Source of the DNA: Brachyhypopomus gauderio
Lineage: Eukaryota > Chordata > Actinopteri > Gymnotiformes > Hypopomidae
DNA: 64,000 nucleotides
Direction: 5' to 3'
NCBI RefSeq assembly: GCF_052324685.1
Contig: NC_135224.1
Span: forward strand, 22,980,451-23,044,450
How positions within the stretch are numbered: the stretch's first letter is position 1; each line of letters begins with the position of its first letter. Positions 52,204-64,000 of this stretch are shown here, piece after piece. Position numbers and translations under genes: made by a program. The notes below the pieces were generated by a model. It searched no databases. It was not told the DNA's origin and was given only the letters and a program-made list of their open reading frames with translations.

Positions 52204-52329
52204 GAGAAATGTCATCGCCAGCACAAGGACGTTTTGTCCATTAATCCAAAGAGAGTCGTGGGTTTGCTGCTAGTGGACACGTCCCAGCTGAAGAACCAAC
52301 TCACCCCATCACTACTGCGCTGCCTAGAG
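52204..52329 (+). CDS. dnah6: Dynein heavy chain N-terminal exon (126 nt), block II
   Basis: Same boundaries and sequence as 1002-1127 (VVGLLLVDTSQLKNQL, LLRCLE). Follows the 115-nt exon on the same strand, with the 90-nt exon missing between them. Confidence 0.7.
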
Positions 52330-52478
52330 GTTACACACACATACACGCACACACAAACACACACACACACACGTACACACACATGCATACACATACATAT
52401 ATACACACGCACACACACACGCACACACACACACGCATACACACATGCATATACATACACACATGCACTTAAACACAC
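52330..52478. repeat. CA-rich microsatellite
   Basis: Paralogue of 1128-1275. Confidence 0.95.
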
Positions 52479-52805
52479 ACTTTAACAATTACAGTTTTTT
52501 GTAGACACTTAGACCCAATTTCTGAAACTATGGCCCTTTTGCACACAGCAACCAATGCTACACACACAACAGGCAAAACATCTCACACTTTTGGAAAATG
52601 CACACACTTCAACCAAAACTCTTGCAACTCTTGTCAAAACTGTATTTTTACATCCAAACACTAGACACAAATATTAGATGATTAGTCTTTCATATATGTG
52701 ACTACACACTGAAGTGACAAATGGAAAACACTACTACCATGTGTTTGAGTGTTTAGTTTGTAGGTCTGTCAGAGGTCTCACATATACATGCATATTCACA
52801 AATAT

Positions 52806-53145
52806 ACACTACCGTTCAAAAGTTTGGGGTCACCTAGACAATTTTGTGTTTTCCCTGAAATCTCATACTTTTATTTATCAAATGAGTTGCAAAATGAATA
52901 GAAATATAGTCCAGACATTGACAAGGTAGAAATAATGTTTTGTTTTTTTTTTTTTTAATAATTTTCTACTTTTCTACTCTCAGCGCAATTGAAAAAAAAA
53001 AAAAAAAACACTCCGTCACGAGTGTTACGTTCGCCCCCCCCCCCCCCCTCAAACCCCCGCTGTGGTCACCCCCGACCCCCGGACCACAGGTCAAAGATAT
53101 CTGCCAAATTTGGCCCGCGGAACAATATAGTTGATTACCCCTGGT
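52806..53145. mobile_element. Tc1-like end plus hAT-like MITE end (block II copies)
   Basis: Paralogues of 1596-1735 and 1785-1935. The MITE end here is more complete (atatagttgattacccctg) and its C run is shorter. Confidence 0.6.
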
Positions 53146-53344
53146 ATAGAGGATAGGTCTACTTATCTATTCTCATTTTGAAATGTCTGGATGTACATAA
53201 GTATCGTTAGTAACATTGTGTGTGTGTGTGTGTCAAATGAAGGATTAGAATCAATAATGACAACCACATTTGTTTGTTTTTTATTTGTGGTATTTGGGTG
53301 TAACTGAAAAATAATCTACTGTAATTGGAATATAAGACCAATTG

Positions 53345-53900
53345 CTTCTTGGTGCTTTGGGTTCAAGAAGCAATATCTCAGTTTTATCTGAATTTAGGAG
53401 AAGAAAATTAAGATTTCATCCATTTTTTATTTCCTGGACACAGTTCTCAATTTTTGGAGTAGTATTGACATAATCTGGATTAGAAGATATATACATCTGA
53501 ATTTAATCTGTCTCCAGCCTTTTGAGTAGAATGTTGTGATCAGTGGTGTCAAAAGCAGCTCTAAGGTGTAAGAGAATAAGAAACATGTCTTCTATCACAG
53601 GATATTAAGCGATCATTAACTACTTTAGTCAACATGGTTTCAGTGTTGTGGTGGGGTCTAAATCCAGAGTTGCAAAGGAAATACTTTTTCTAGAGCTTTG
53701 GAAATAAAGGACAGATTAGAGATTGGCCTATATTTGGACAGTTCCTGGGGATTAAGACCAGGGTTCTTTTTTAATTTGTGGTTTAATGACTGCATGTTCA
53801 ATTGATTTGAGGGTGTAGCCTAGGCTCAGAGAAGAGTTAATTATCAAAGGTTCCATATTACTATGCAGTAGTTCTTTGAGTAGACAAATTGGTACAGCAT
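53345..53900 (-). pseudogene. L2-clade LINE RT relic (block II copy)
   Basis: Paralogue of 2150-2700, with the same RT blocks in the same broken order. Confidence 0.68.
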
Positions 53901-55869
53901 CCAGTATACATTTGCAGGGTTTGATCAATCTTATCATTAAAGAAGTTCATAAAACTATTACTGCTGCATTCCTATGAGATAGAGACTCAATTTGGGCATG
54001 ATTCCTAGTTAGATTCAATACAATTTTGAAGAGGAGTCATGGATTGTTTTTATGTTTAATTAACAGGTAATCTAAAAACAAAACGAGTTCACAAGTTGAA
54101 TTAAAGTTATTCAAATTCTCATGTAGGGATTGATCTATTAACTGGGAATCCCAAGAAAGAACAACAGGTACAGAGAGCTGAATGAAGCCTACGACATTAA
54201 AAGTATGTTGTACCTGGTATAGAAAAATTTATTGGCATAAATCCTGAAAGGAGCATAGATTATCAGAGTTAAAGATGCCAACACATAAATGTTTTTATTG
54301 GACCATTTTAGATTGGAGAATAAACAAAAGGTTTTGAACTAAATCTCATCTATCTTGTATTTCTACAATTAAGAGGGTTCTGTGAAGCAGAGTTTGATTT
54401 CGTCCAACAGTAGTTGGAAAACTAATATAGATGCAGTCTATAACAACCCAACAGTCAGTTGAAATGACCTCTTCCACAGCACAAATTACTTAATCAAAGA
54501 TAGTGCTATGCAACTCACTCCTATAAGTAGGCAAGACAAATCTTTAATCTTTCCACTTAGCTCAATTGTTTGAAAACCTCTGATTGATTCATCATTTGAT
54601 TTGGGAGCCATTAATCATGGCGCCCAAAGTCAAGAGACCAATTAATGATACATTTTTCTGTGGAACTCAAAAGCTGACAATTTTTGGGTTAATAACATCT
54701 AAACATAAAAAAGTCATATACTAGGAAGCCCTGAAGCTCATTTCAACCCAAACCCACCTGCCCCCAGCAGTGAGTGATCAACCCACACATTGTTACTGAC
54801 AAATCCAGTACGTCAAAAATGTAATAATATTGTAGTATTTTGCTGCTGCATTTTGCTTGTTTTTCTTTACACTAAAAACATCACATTGTACTGATTTGGG
54901 AACTCTATGATCTCTATAACCTTATTTACAATAAAAACACACAGAGGAGGAATCAAAGCAGTAATGGACTCACAGGCTGGATAAATGAAAAAGATGAAGC
55001 AAGGCATCTGTATGTGAATATTTTCATTTGGTTCCATCAGAGAAGAGTTTGGGTTTTCGTCAGCATGGGAACTGAAGTTTCGACTCTAGCTACTGCAGTT
55101 TTCCCAAACATAAAGACACAGGCCGTGCAGAACACACACTCAGTCTGAAGTGACAGTATGTAAAAGATTTCTGAGAATTTGTGTCACGACTGTCCCTGTG
55201 TTTACCGGGGCCGGAAATAGTGCTTGGGCCATTCTGTAATGACATACTCCTGAAAAATGACATGTCATCGCCTATCCTTTATAATTGTTGATACAGGTCA
55301 ATATTTAGGTTAAAGGATTTAACACAAACTACATTTTTCACATGTGAATGTTTGAGCTGAATTATTTATTCTTTACTCTCTGGACACAATGTTCAAAAAC
55401 ATACCAAAAGATGACAAACCCAACATTACTTTGAACCAGCCATCTCTATGTCTTCATGCTTGTCTGCAGGGACATCTGGTCTGCAGGGACTCCTGCAGGG
55501 TTTTGTGAGGAATTACAGTATGTGCTACAGTACTGAATTTCAGTCTTTTCTTTCATTTAGAAAGAAAGAAAAAAGACCCTGACCCTGATAGTCAAAATTA
55601 GATCAGCAATAACATATATTTTGTTGATTCCAAATAGTATTATGAAAATTGTAATTGAATTAATGAGTAAAGGAAAGCACAAATCTGAAAAGTTATTGTT
55701 AACCTTTAGAAAAGTAGCATTTTCCCCTGCTTATGTGATATGTCTCACTAGGGGGTGACATTGCTCCATAGTCAATAAGGTATTAGAAGGTCAGGCAGTC
55801 TGACTGAATGGTGGGCACTTGTCTCATATTGACTTCATGTATTTGCACACACATACATAAAGCTTCATC

Positions 55870-58800
55870 CCTTAAACCTCCAAGTCCCAGTGTTTCATCA
55901 GTTTAGCTTTAAGAACCTGTGTGACAGCATGACTGGTTTTGCGAACATGTAGCTGGGATTTTTGCAGGCCCCATAAAGATGTGTTGTTTTGTCACAAAAC
56001 AGAGATTTGTTTTTGAAAACTAAAAGAGCCAAAACATATCCTTTGCTGAATGAAGTGTGTGTGTAGTTGTGCAATTAAATATCATGCAAATTCTCTCAAT
56101 TACTGGGTGTGTCCAAAGTGCCCTTAATCATGCTGCATGTGTGCATGCATGTGTGGAGATGGAGGTGGCCTCTGATCATTGGTAGCTGGAAATAATGACA
56201 ACCTGACATTCTACATAATTAAAACTATTGAAAAGGCATTGACATGAAAAACAGTCAAATGCATGGTTCATGTAACAGAACTAAACGAATGTTCATGTCT
56301 GGCACTTGGGTCATTAGTGAAAGGCCCTATCTCTTCAGCCACCTGTTCTGTCAATGGGAAATTAAGGTCAGCACCGCATTATTCAGTGTATAAACAAAAG
56401 CCCACTGCCTCTTTTGAAATGGAAGAAGGGAATCGCAGAACAAAAGAAATCTGAGGAACATGATAAGCCCAATTAATGGAGTGGATGCTTTGAACATTTC
56501 TGAAACTTTTTGTTTTCAACTAACTGAAGTACTGCTTGACAATTTCAATGGTAAAACAGCCAAAACAAACATACAGCAAAAATGGTTCCATGGCAACATT
56601 TGGACGTAATCTGGTCGAGAACCCAGTCAAGGACCCAGACAAGACCTTAGGGAACAGGCTCAGACAGTAACAGTGACTTCTTATGCTGTTAAAGATGTGA
56701 TTTGTTGTAGCCGTGTGGCTGTGGGGAAACATTGCTTCAGAACCAAATCTGATATGCTTATAGCAGTTGATTAGAGCTTTGGGATTGGGAGCCCATTTAC
56801 TGATCTAAAATGTGCTGGACCATGGCTAGGTGGGATTAGCCCGCAGTGATTTTTGATTTAGACTGGTCTTAATTTCCTCTGTCTTAAACAGGACCAGGGC
56901 AGGTACAGGTAAACTGTTACATTACACAGGCATTACACAGCCTGTCACTCTCTGTTTGACCAGATATAACCCTTCCAGTCTTCAGCCAGGTCAGCACATC
57001 AAGATCGCTGTATGTGCTGTGCTTGCCCGCTTTTTTGTTTGAATTTCCTTTTTCATGAAGGACTTTTGCTTAAGTAGTGACAAGAATAAAACATGATGTT
57101 TAGCTGTATCTAAAGTCACATTTTTTTAGAATAGAATTTAGAATTTACTATTAATATGCATTCAGATCTCACTGACCATTTAATTAATCAATCAAATCAA
57201 TTAATCTCATTGTGCGTAGCATCAAACCAAATTATGGACAGAAAGTGACCCTTGTTTTAAAGTCTGTGTTATATATGGCTGATGTAAATGCTTAACAGTC
57301 GATTTTCGAATTAGATATGATAAAAAAATTTTGTTCATCAGGACGGTTTCTCTGTCTTGTCATATGTTAAGATTTCCTGTTGTACCTCAACACAAACTTA
57401 ATAAAATAAAAACAAGATGTACTTGTGCCTGATAACGATGCAACACAATGCTGCACTACTGGACAAAGCTTTTAGCCTTTGTGTGGTCTTCGATTATCAC
57501 GCGTACATCCACGTAACAAATGGTCCTGTCACCTCTGTTTTGCCTGGGGAGAAGACCATTCTGCTTTTAATTCACATCACATAAGTTTAAAACAAGCCAT
57601 TAAACGTTCCCTGGCTTCTCAGTGTCACAGTGCAATCGGTACATTTTATTTAATCATCAGGCTGCTGTGTGAATTAGGTTGGATCTGAGTGACTGACTTG
57701 GGTCCACTGCATCTAATTAAAATATTGTGAAAATATTGTTATTGTGAAGCAAAAAAAATATATTATTTGAATGATCATAATGATGATTGTGATTATTTTC
57801 CTGCCTTTTACTCATTGATAAGATCAAAAGATTTCAAATCGTCTGAAGCTTAGTTATGTTGATAATTATTCCAAATCTGGATGGTCTACGATGAAAATGA
57901 GGAATCACTTTTCTGATGTTCAGTATGAATAAACTGATACAGTATCCAGCACTTATAAATTGTCACAGATGCCATACTACAGTGAGTATGCTGTAATTTA
58001 ACAGTGTATTATGCTAGCCCCTTTGGTTTTCTCATTAATATAAATGTCATTATATGGAAATTAGATACCAAATCAGATGTAAATGTAACATCCATTTGTA
58101 ATGCAATATAAATCTCCGATAATTCCTAATTAAGTAAATAGGGTAAACTCCCAAAGCTGAGCAGTAACATTGATGAAGTGCATTATCTCAGCCGTGGTCC
58201 ACTGCTCCTGCTCTCTCTCTGCATGTCCAGGTGGGGCGGTGGTTTATATATCGAGGTCGTGCCAGCACTAATGATGTGCAAAACAGCCATCCCTGCCAAC
58301 TCTGTGGCACACTTATAAAAAGGTGGTAATGGGCAGAAAAGGCAAGAGACAGAAGATCAGGGTTTTCCCGTTCATCTGTTGGAGATGTTGAAATTCACAG
58401 CATGGGGCTACTTCTAGATATGTGCTTCTGAAGCGGTTGTCTAAGAGATGAAAGGCACAGATCAATCAGAGGTACCCTTTCATAGGAACTTACAAAATGG
58501 AGGTTAAGTGCTAAGTAGGAGTGTTGGGAGCCTCTGATCTGAAACATGGGGGCATGACAGGACATTTTGCCTCAGAGGGCCAGTTGTTGCCCCCCTTTAG
58601 CAAAGGTAGAGTGAAGATTCTGTTCTGGTAATTAAAGGAAAGTTGGTCTGCAGGGGTGAAGGTGACATGGCAGCTCATGGCATCTGTCAGAGGTGAATGC
58701 CCATCCTGTTCTTTGCTGCTCCCAGCAGTTTGCCTTTAAAAGCAGGCTGCATTTTCTGTGCAGGAAGATGGATGGATTTAGTTAGGCCTGATAAAACAGT

Positions 58801-59480
58801 AAAAGTGAGCTATGTGGGGACAGGCTGACACGGCACACAATTAAAGTCTGAGGCTCAGCTTGGGGACTTGATATCCAAGCTGGCTGCGGTCCAAGGACTG
58901 CAAAACAGTACAGAGGACTGGAGGCAGAACTTCACTGAGTAGCTAAGAAAAGAGCTCGGTATCTGGAATGTGGAGGGTTAGCTATGATCAGCACCATTCA
59001 TCTCTCCATCTGATCAGCTGCATTCATTGCTCCATCCACCTATCAATCTCCTCTTCTCCTCCTTGCACTGCTTCCCTCCCTTCTTCCACTGAGGCCTGCT
59101 CCCTGTCTTTCTATCCTAAATCTCACCTGAATGTTACCATTTAAATCCCACTTTAATTGGACTGTTAAATTTTACTGTTTCAAATGTGACAACCTGTCAA
59201 ATCCTACATGATCACTGACTCATTTTCTCTTCACATGACAGAGCTTAAAATGAGTCCCTCATAAGTCACCTTCCTTTATTGCCTAAGAGGATCTGAGGTA
59301 AAATTTAATTTCCACAGGAAAATTTAATTTTAGAGCTAAAGTTATTTGAACACTGGACAGCATGTTCTGACCCTAATTCAAATGTGCTTTTCTTTCTGCC
59401 TCTCTTGCTCACCACCACAATTTTTTCTCTTTGTCTTCTCTTTATATTCTTAGTGATCTTCATATTCACTAAGAATCCCT
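55870..59480. other. Long non-coding stretch, apparently low in repeats
   Basis: No frame above about 70 codons, no element ends and no paralogue elsewhere in the window. Likely intergenic or intronic single-copy sequence. A pyrimidine-rich block at about 59040-59110 is the only compositional feature. Confidence 0.55.
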
Positions 59481-59481
59481 C

Positions 59482-59482
59482 C

Positions 59483-59534
<52 letters not shown>
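59482..59534. repeat. (CTGT)n microsatellite
   Basis: About 13 pure tetranucleotide units, directly next to a Tc1-like relic. Confidence 0.97.
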
Positions 59535-59544
59535 AATTCAATCA

Positions 59545-60345
59545 ATCATGACTTTGAATGTGGCGTGGTTGTTGGTGCCAAGGCTGGTCTGAGTATTTCA
59601 GAAACTGCTAATCTACTGGGATTTTCATACACAGAGAATTCTCAGGTTTACAGAGAATGGTCCGAAAAAGAGAAAATATCCAGCGAGTTGCAGTTCTGTG
59701 GGTGCAAATGCCTTGTTGATGCCAGAGGCTGAGCTGATAGAATGGCAACAGTAACTCAAATAACCAGTCATTACAACAGAGGCATGCAGAAGAGCATCTC
59801 TGAACGCACACCATGTACCTTGAGGTGGATGGGCTACAGCAGCAGAAGACCACACCGAGTGTCACTCCTGTCTGCTATGAACAGGAAACTGAGGCTACAA
59901 TTTGCACAGGTTCACCAAAATAGGACAATAGAAGAAAAACCTTGCCTGGCCTGATGAGTCTCGGTTTCTGCTGCGAAATTCGGATGGTAGGGTCAGAATT
60001 TGGCATCAACAACATGAAAGCATGGATCCATCCTGCCTTGTATCAACAGTTCAGGCTGGTGGTGATGGTGCAATGGTGTAGAAAATATTTTCCTGGCACA
60101 CTTTGGGCCCATTAGTACCAATTGCGCGTGCCACAGCCTACCTGAGTATCGTTGCTGACCATGTCCATTCCTTTATGACCATAGTGTACCATCTTCTGAT
60201 GGCTACTTCCAGCAGGATAATGTGTCGTCATAAAGCACGAATCATCAGACTGGTTTCTTGAACACAACAATGAGTTCATTGTACTTGAATGGCCTCCACA
60301 TTGATCTATATTACTGGACATCGCCTGTTGCTGCTATAGCTAGCA
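59545..60345 (+). pseudogene. Old Tc1-like transposase relic
   Basis: Degraded coding pieces in several frames: DFECGVVVGAKAGLSISETA, MATVTQITSHYNRGMQKSIS, RPHRVSLLSAMNRKLRLQF, DESRFLLRNSDGR (first catalytic Asp), then HTLGPLVPI-like and EWPPH-like traces near the end. This matches a second fish Tc1 family ('ISETA..LGFS', 'SISERT', 'SDESRF'). The last catalytic region and both inverted ends are lost. Confidence 0.8.
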
Positions 60346-61299
60346 ATGCGTCGCCCTCGGAGCCATTACTATGAGTTGAGTCCTGTCAGCAAAGCAGTGT
60401 AGTTCCTATGTGGGATGTGCATCCATCTGTCACAAAAACAGTCCTAGCGCCCTTATTTCTTATCCGATTTTTATAATATATGGCTTAAATTAAAGGGGAG
60501 AATATTGCCGATGTTGTGATATGTAAAACTTTGTATTCTCCCAAGAGATAAATTTATAAGCAGTCTGGGAATTTTTCAATTTAGGTAAAATAAAAAAAAA
60601 AGCCCTACATAAAGCCTTTTTCTTTCACCTGGCTAAAACTAAATAACACATGTATGTCATGTTTTTGATATTCAATCATAGTTATGGTAAAAAGTTTTAA
60701 ATAGATAACTTAGTTTTAATTATGATAACAGTCACAATTCTGATATTGAAAGTCAAATTTATGAGTTTATCTCTATTTGTCAACTCTCCCCGTTACAGCT
60801 GTAGTTTTCATAAATTCTTTAAGTGCAATACCTCTTATATATGTTCAAGTATAATATGAGATGGCATCAGTGTGGAGGAGCATCTTTGAGCACTACATGG
60901 CTAAATGTGGGTAAAATTAATTATGAAATTATGATAGAGAAAATAATGAGTTTGAATCTGAAATTTATGACAAAATTTGTCAGATTTTTTTTTTTACCTT
61001 TAAGTAGCAGAAAAGAGCTTACACAATTCAGTTTCCCACAAATACATAATTAGATAAATTGACATGACACAAAATATAAAATTTTCAAAATCATTTATTG
61101 CAGCCACTTCGCTTTTTTTTCTCTGTCTTTGGCATTTTTTCCTTCTTCCTGAGCCTTTCCAAGTCTTCTCTTGCTTGGATACCCGATTGCAGCAAACGGA
61201 ATCTTGGTCATCATTTTGATAGGTATGTTCCTGCAAAAAATGACAGTATGATCAAGAATACTTGTAAATGCCAAGCTTAAAAGCAGCTCTCAGAAAGAG
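60346..61299. other. Unassigned A/T-rich sequence
   Basis: No coding frame, element ends or repeats recognised. Confidence 0.5.
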
Positions 61300-61304
61300 G
61301 TCTA

Positions 61305-62122
61305 TGTCACGTCCAGCCCCTCCCTCCTCCCTGGTCCCGCCTAGCTCCCTGCTCCCATTTGTTCCTCCCTCTGTCACGCCCTCATTGTTAGTCCCATACA
61401 CCTGAGTCTCGTTTCACCATCTTGTTTCTGTGCATAAAAACCCCCCTAGTGTTTTACTCCCGTGTCGGTCATTCCTTGTTTGTAAGTGTATCCCGCTGTG
61501 TTTTCCTTGGTCTTTCCTGCTTGCTTATATTCATGCTATGTTCTTGTTCTTTGCCTGGTCTCTTCTGTTTATATGTGTCTGTTTTCTCATTGTCCTACCT
61601 CCCCCTCTGCGTATTCCGTCCCTGTTTAAAGTAGTGTGTTTGTGGTTACTCCTTGCCCTGCTCTCGATGTTAGTTCACTGTTTTATCCTGTTTAGTGGTC
61701 TTGACTAGCCCTGTGCCTTATGCTTCCCATTTCATCTGTTTCCTGGTTCAGTTCTTTAGTGTCCATTGCATGTTCTTATTTAGTTAACGTTGTCCTGTCC
61801 TGTCTAACTCCCGCTTACTTTTCTTTAGGGTTGTAGCCTTTGAATTCTTGTAGTCCCCTTGGTTAGTCTATATCATGTTGTATAGATGTTCCTGTCTGTA
61901 GCGTGTGTTTACTGTGCTTATGTATGTTGTTCCGTTTGAGTATACTACGTGTTCGATAGCTTCCGTATTGTTCTATTAGCTGTTTAGTTGCTTGTATGGT
62001 CCCTCTTGTTTACTTACTTCCTTGTTTATTAGCTCTCCTGTGTTTTGTGTCTTGTGTCCTTCTACTTAATAAATCTATTGTATACCTGCGTTTGCGTCAC
62101 AACTGCCCCTTGAATCGTTACA
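61305..62122 (+). mobile_element. Solo LTR, 818 bp
   Basis: TGTCACGTCCAGCCCC to TTGAATCGTTACA, flanked by the 5-bp duplication GTCTA (61300-61304 and 62123-62127). TATA-like tgcataaaaaccc (about 61431) and tacttaataaatct (about 62063) mark U3 and R. Related in style to, but longer than, the other solo LTRs. Confidence 0.92.
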
Positions 62123-62276
62123 GTCTAATAAATGATAAAAATTCTTGTTTGAAGTTCTAATTCTGGTGTCTGCCAATCTTTGATGCAGATCTGAGCACTG
62201 TCATGGACGGAGCAAAGGTTAGTGATGGGCTAACCATTGCTCCATCTAGTTGCTGACAATAAAACACAACCCTTAC

Positions 62277-63876
62277 CACACATATGTATGACGTACTTGG
62301 CTCACTGCATTGAACGGGTCTCAGGGAACATGCACTCTTATGGCTCCTTCTCTTAGCTGGTAGCTTTTGCTGACAGAAATATGAAATAACATCCTTAAGT
62401 TGTATGATAACATGGATGACACCAGCAAAAATATTAATAGTTAAAAACACGGTAAAATGTTAAGGAATACTACCTGCAAATGGTCTGGGAGGTTGAAAAT
62501 CTGTGGCACTGCTCCTTCTCTAACATGTGCCCTCTTCAGTGTACGGTTGATATCAGTGGGCAAGCAGTAAGCACTGCATATCCTTTCTGTAGATGACGGT
62601 CCTCTCAGACGTCCACACTTTCTGACCCACAATTTGTACAGCTCATATTTTCTTTGTTGGGAAATCTGTGTAGAAAAATGGATGGCATTTATAAAAAAAA
62701 CCTGTATTAATTCATTTAAAAAATAATTATGACAAATTTAATTGACTTAAATTTTCATTTGGTTTCATTACTTATTCAGTTTGTGTGAGAGTGTAACGTT
62801 CTGCGCGACGCAGAGCAGGGAGGCGGACACAAACGCTGAGGAGAGCGAGATTTATTAAGTGGAATTCCATGGACAGAGTCGAAATAGCAGGCGGGGATCA
62901 TATTGGGCAGGCAGTCCGAACATGTAATATAAACAGGCATACTAACAGGGAGCGAAAACAACAAGGCAGGTTAACTAGGGAAGGACAGGCAAAACACACG
63001 GATGACGGAAAACACAAAAGAGCGAACTCACGAACAGCGGCAATCACAACGAACAGGAATGTACAAAATAACCGATACAGACATGGGAGACACAGGGACT
63101 AATATACCTGGAACTAAACTAGGACCAGGTGTTAACACTGATGACAAGGGCGTGGCAGACAATGGGAAACCAGGGCAACAGACAAGCAGGGCGGGACTAA
63201 CGGGCTGGGAACAACACACACACGAGGGAACAGGGAAACAGGAGTGACAGCTAGGAGAGGGGGGGTAGCCCTACGTGACAGAGAGTATCTATGGGACATA
63301 ATGCCAACTGGACTGAACATCGGTCCCAGTAATACAGATTTAGAGATCATTTTAATGAACATCGTATTTACAGCATTATCCTAACATGATAACAATATTA
63401 ATAACAATTCATATTAATTTGTTGGAACAGAAAACCTGTTTTTAAAAGGGTTTACTAGACATAGCTTTATCAAAATCAAGCTAGCATAAAGGACCACTCG
63501 GGAAATAATAATGCCAACTGGACACCCCCCATCCCCCACCCACCCACACAAACACACACCCCACAGTAATAAAGATTTAGAGATAATTTTACTGAATATC
63601 GTATTTACAACATTATCCTAATATGATAACAATATTAATAACAATACATAATCATTTGTTGGAACAGAAAACTTGTTTTTAAGAGAGTTTACTCGACATA
63701 GCTTTATCAAAATCAAGCTAGCATGGACAGTCAACATCCCTCATCTCCGCTATTTTTTTTTAAAATAAAAATTGTTTTACTGACCTGTGAAATGTGATAC
63801 CCTTTGATCTTGTGATCTTGTTGTCGTAGTTTTGACAATTTATGTTCCTCTTTGGTTTTTCTTACGTGACTGTCTG
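62277..63876 (-). CDS. Putative THAP-like gene, internal exons
   Basis: Three minus-strand exon candidates. About 63785-63876: HVRKTKEEHKLSKLRQQDHK, donor cag|gtcagt. 62474-62665 (192 nt, acceptor ctacacag, donor cag|gtagta): YELYKLWVRKCGRLRGPSS, TERICSAYCLPTDINRTLK, EGAVPQIFNLPDHLQ. 62277-62369: KLPAKRRSHKSACSLRPVQC, donor gtaagg. The AVP.IFN.P pattern after a C-x2-x region is the C-terminal signature of THAP domains, though the usual C-x2-H is C-x2-Y here. A solo LTR (62792-63280) and a tandem repeat lie in the large intron. First and last exons are not seen. It could be host THAP gene, transposase-derived gene or relic. Confidence 0.42.
62792..63280 (-). mobile_element. Solo LTR
   Basis: 489 bp. 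On the element strand TGTCACGTAGGGC to CAGAACGTTACA, flanked by GAGAG (62787-62791 and 63281-63285). Same family as 28941-29400 and 22416-22943. Confidence 0.92.
63299..63724. repeat. Two tandem copies of a ~200-bp unit
   Basis: Copy 1 63299-63487 and copy 2 63509-63724 share aatgccaactgga, gatttagagat, ataacaatattaataacaat and ctttatcaaaatcaagctag. The second has a C-rich insert (about 63523-63565). Confidence 0.9.
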
Positions 63877-64000
63877 CTAGATCTCACTTTTATGTCCATC
63901 CATGGATGCTCCTCAATGCACGACTCAATGCATAGTAATGGCACCTGCGCGGCGCATACTAAGTCACGTGATGTCCAATCCAGTAATATAGATCAGTGGG
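63877..64000. other. Window end, unassigned
   Basis: Nothing recognised. Confidence 0.4.

Larger units (their letters stand above)
51938..55869. repeat. Segmental duplication unit II (paralogue of 737-4601)
   Basis: Collinear with unit I. Differences include shorter or longer GT runs, a segment of about 70 bases (from about 54675) absent in unit I, and about 30 bases near 53825 missing in unit I. Confidence 0.93.

Noticed and set aside
61422..61708. Hydrophobic frames suggesting small membrane proteins
   Set aside because: They lie inside a solo LTR; T-rich sequence gives Leu/Phe/Ser-rich frames.
1..64000. CRISPR array or bacterial-style operon
   Set aside because: No regularly spaced identical repeats with unique spacers; tandem repeats are microsatellites, and genes have introns.

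Overview
The window looks like a stretch of teleost fish nuclear genome, very rich in transposable elements. The signs are Tc1-like, hAT, Harbinger, IS630-like and L2/CR1-type elements of the fish kind, a tRNA-derived SINE with the V-SINE/L2-type tail, long (CA)n tracts, and split coding exons with GT-AG junctions. There are no bacterial-style operons and no CRISPR array. I cannot name the species. Almost every long reading frame belongs to a mobile element. The host coding sequence is in short exons.

Host material. The 5' exons of an axonemal dynein heavy chain gene (best guess dnah6) occur three times: copy A on + (18623-20746), copy B on - (33930-35370) and copy C on - (45542-47589). Each copy has the same exon lengths and an RFX-type X-box upstream, and each is broken differently. 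Further dynein-tail exons lie on - inside block B (30706-30795, 31265-31379, 31959-32087) and on + in two other blocks (160-249, 1002-1127 and 51487-51601, 52204-52329). The exon-bearing blocks at 737-4601 and 51938-55869 are near-identical direct duplicates of about 3.9 kb. A second, degraded multi-exon gene of an unnamed fish family lies at 23280-27963; three DNA transposons sit inside its coding exons. Two THAP-like exon groups (37842-37989 and 62277-63876, both -) may be further host or transposon-derived genes.

Mobile layer. 7035-17709 is a Ty3/gypsy element (179-bp LTRs, 5-bp duplication AAGTT). It is split by a Tc1 transposon with an intact 334-residue DD34E transposase (9842-11449) in its reverse transcriptase, and by an apparently full-length non-LTR element with two open frames (12173-16801) in its second gag zinc knuckle. 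38345-45480 is an IS630-like relic broken by a BED-hAT transposon (38468-41187), a 658-bp hAT derivative (41258-41915), and an RT fragment that itself carries a hAT derivative (43768-44758). 49321-50850 is a ZBED-type hAT relic with a two-level nest. Four solo LTRs (22416-22943, 28941-29400, 61305-62122, 62792-63280) each have 5-bp target duplications. A chromodomain gypsy fragment lies at 20816-22160.

How it fits together. The region has grown by segmental duplication of a ciliary-gene locus, in both orientations, followed by repeated insertion. Because paralogous blocks provide empty sites, several insertions can be dated relative to the duplications. Large parts (4602-5200, 27964-28940, 36340-37800, 55870-59480, 60381-61299) hold nothing I can assign.
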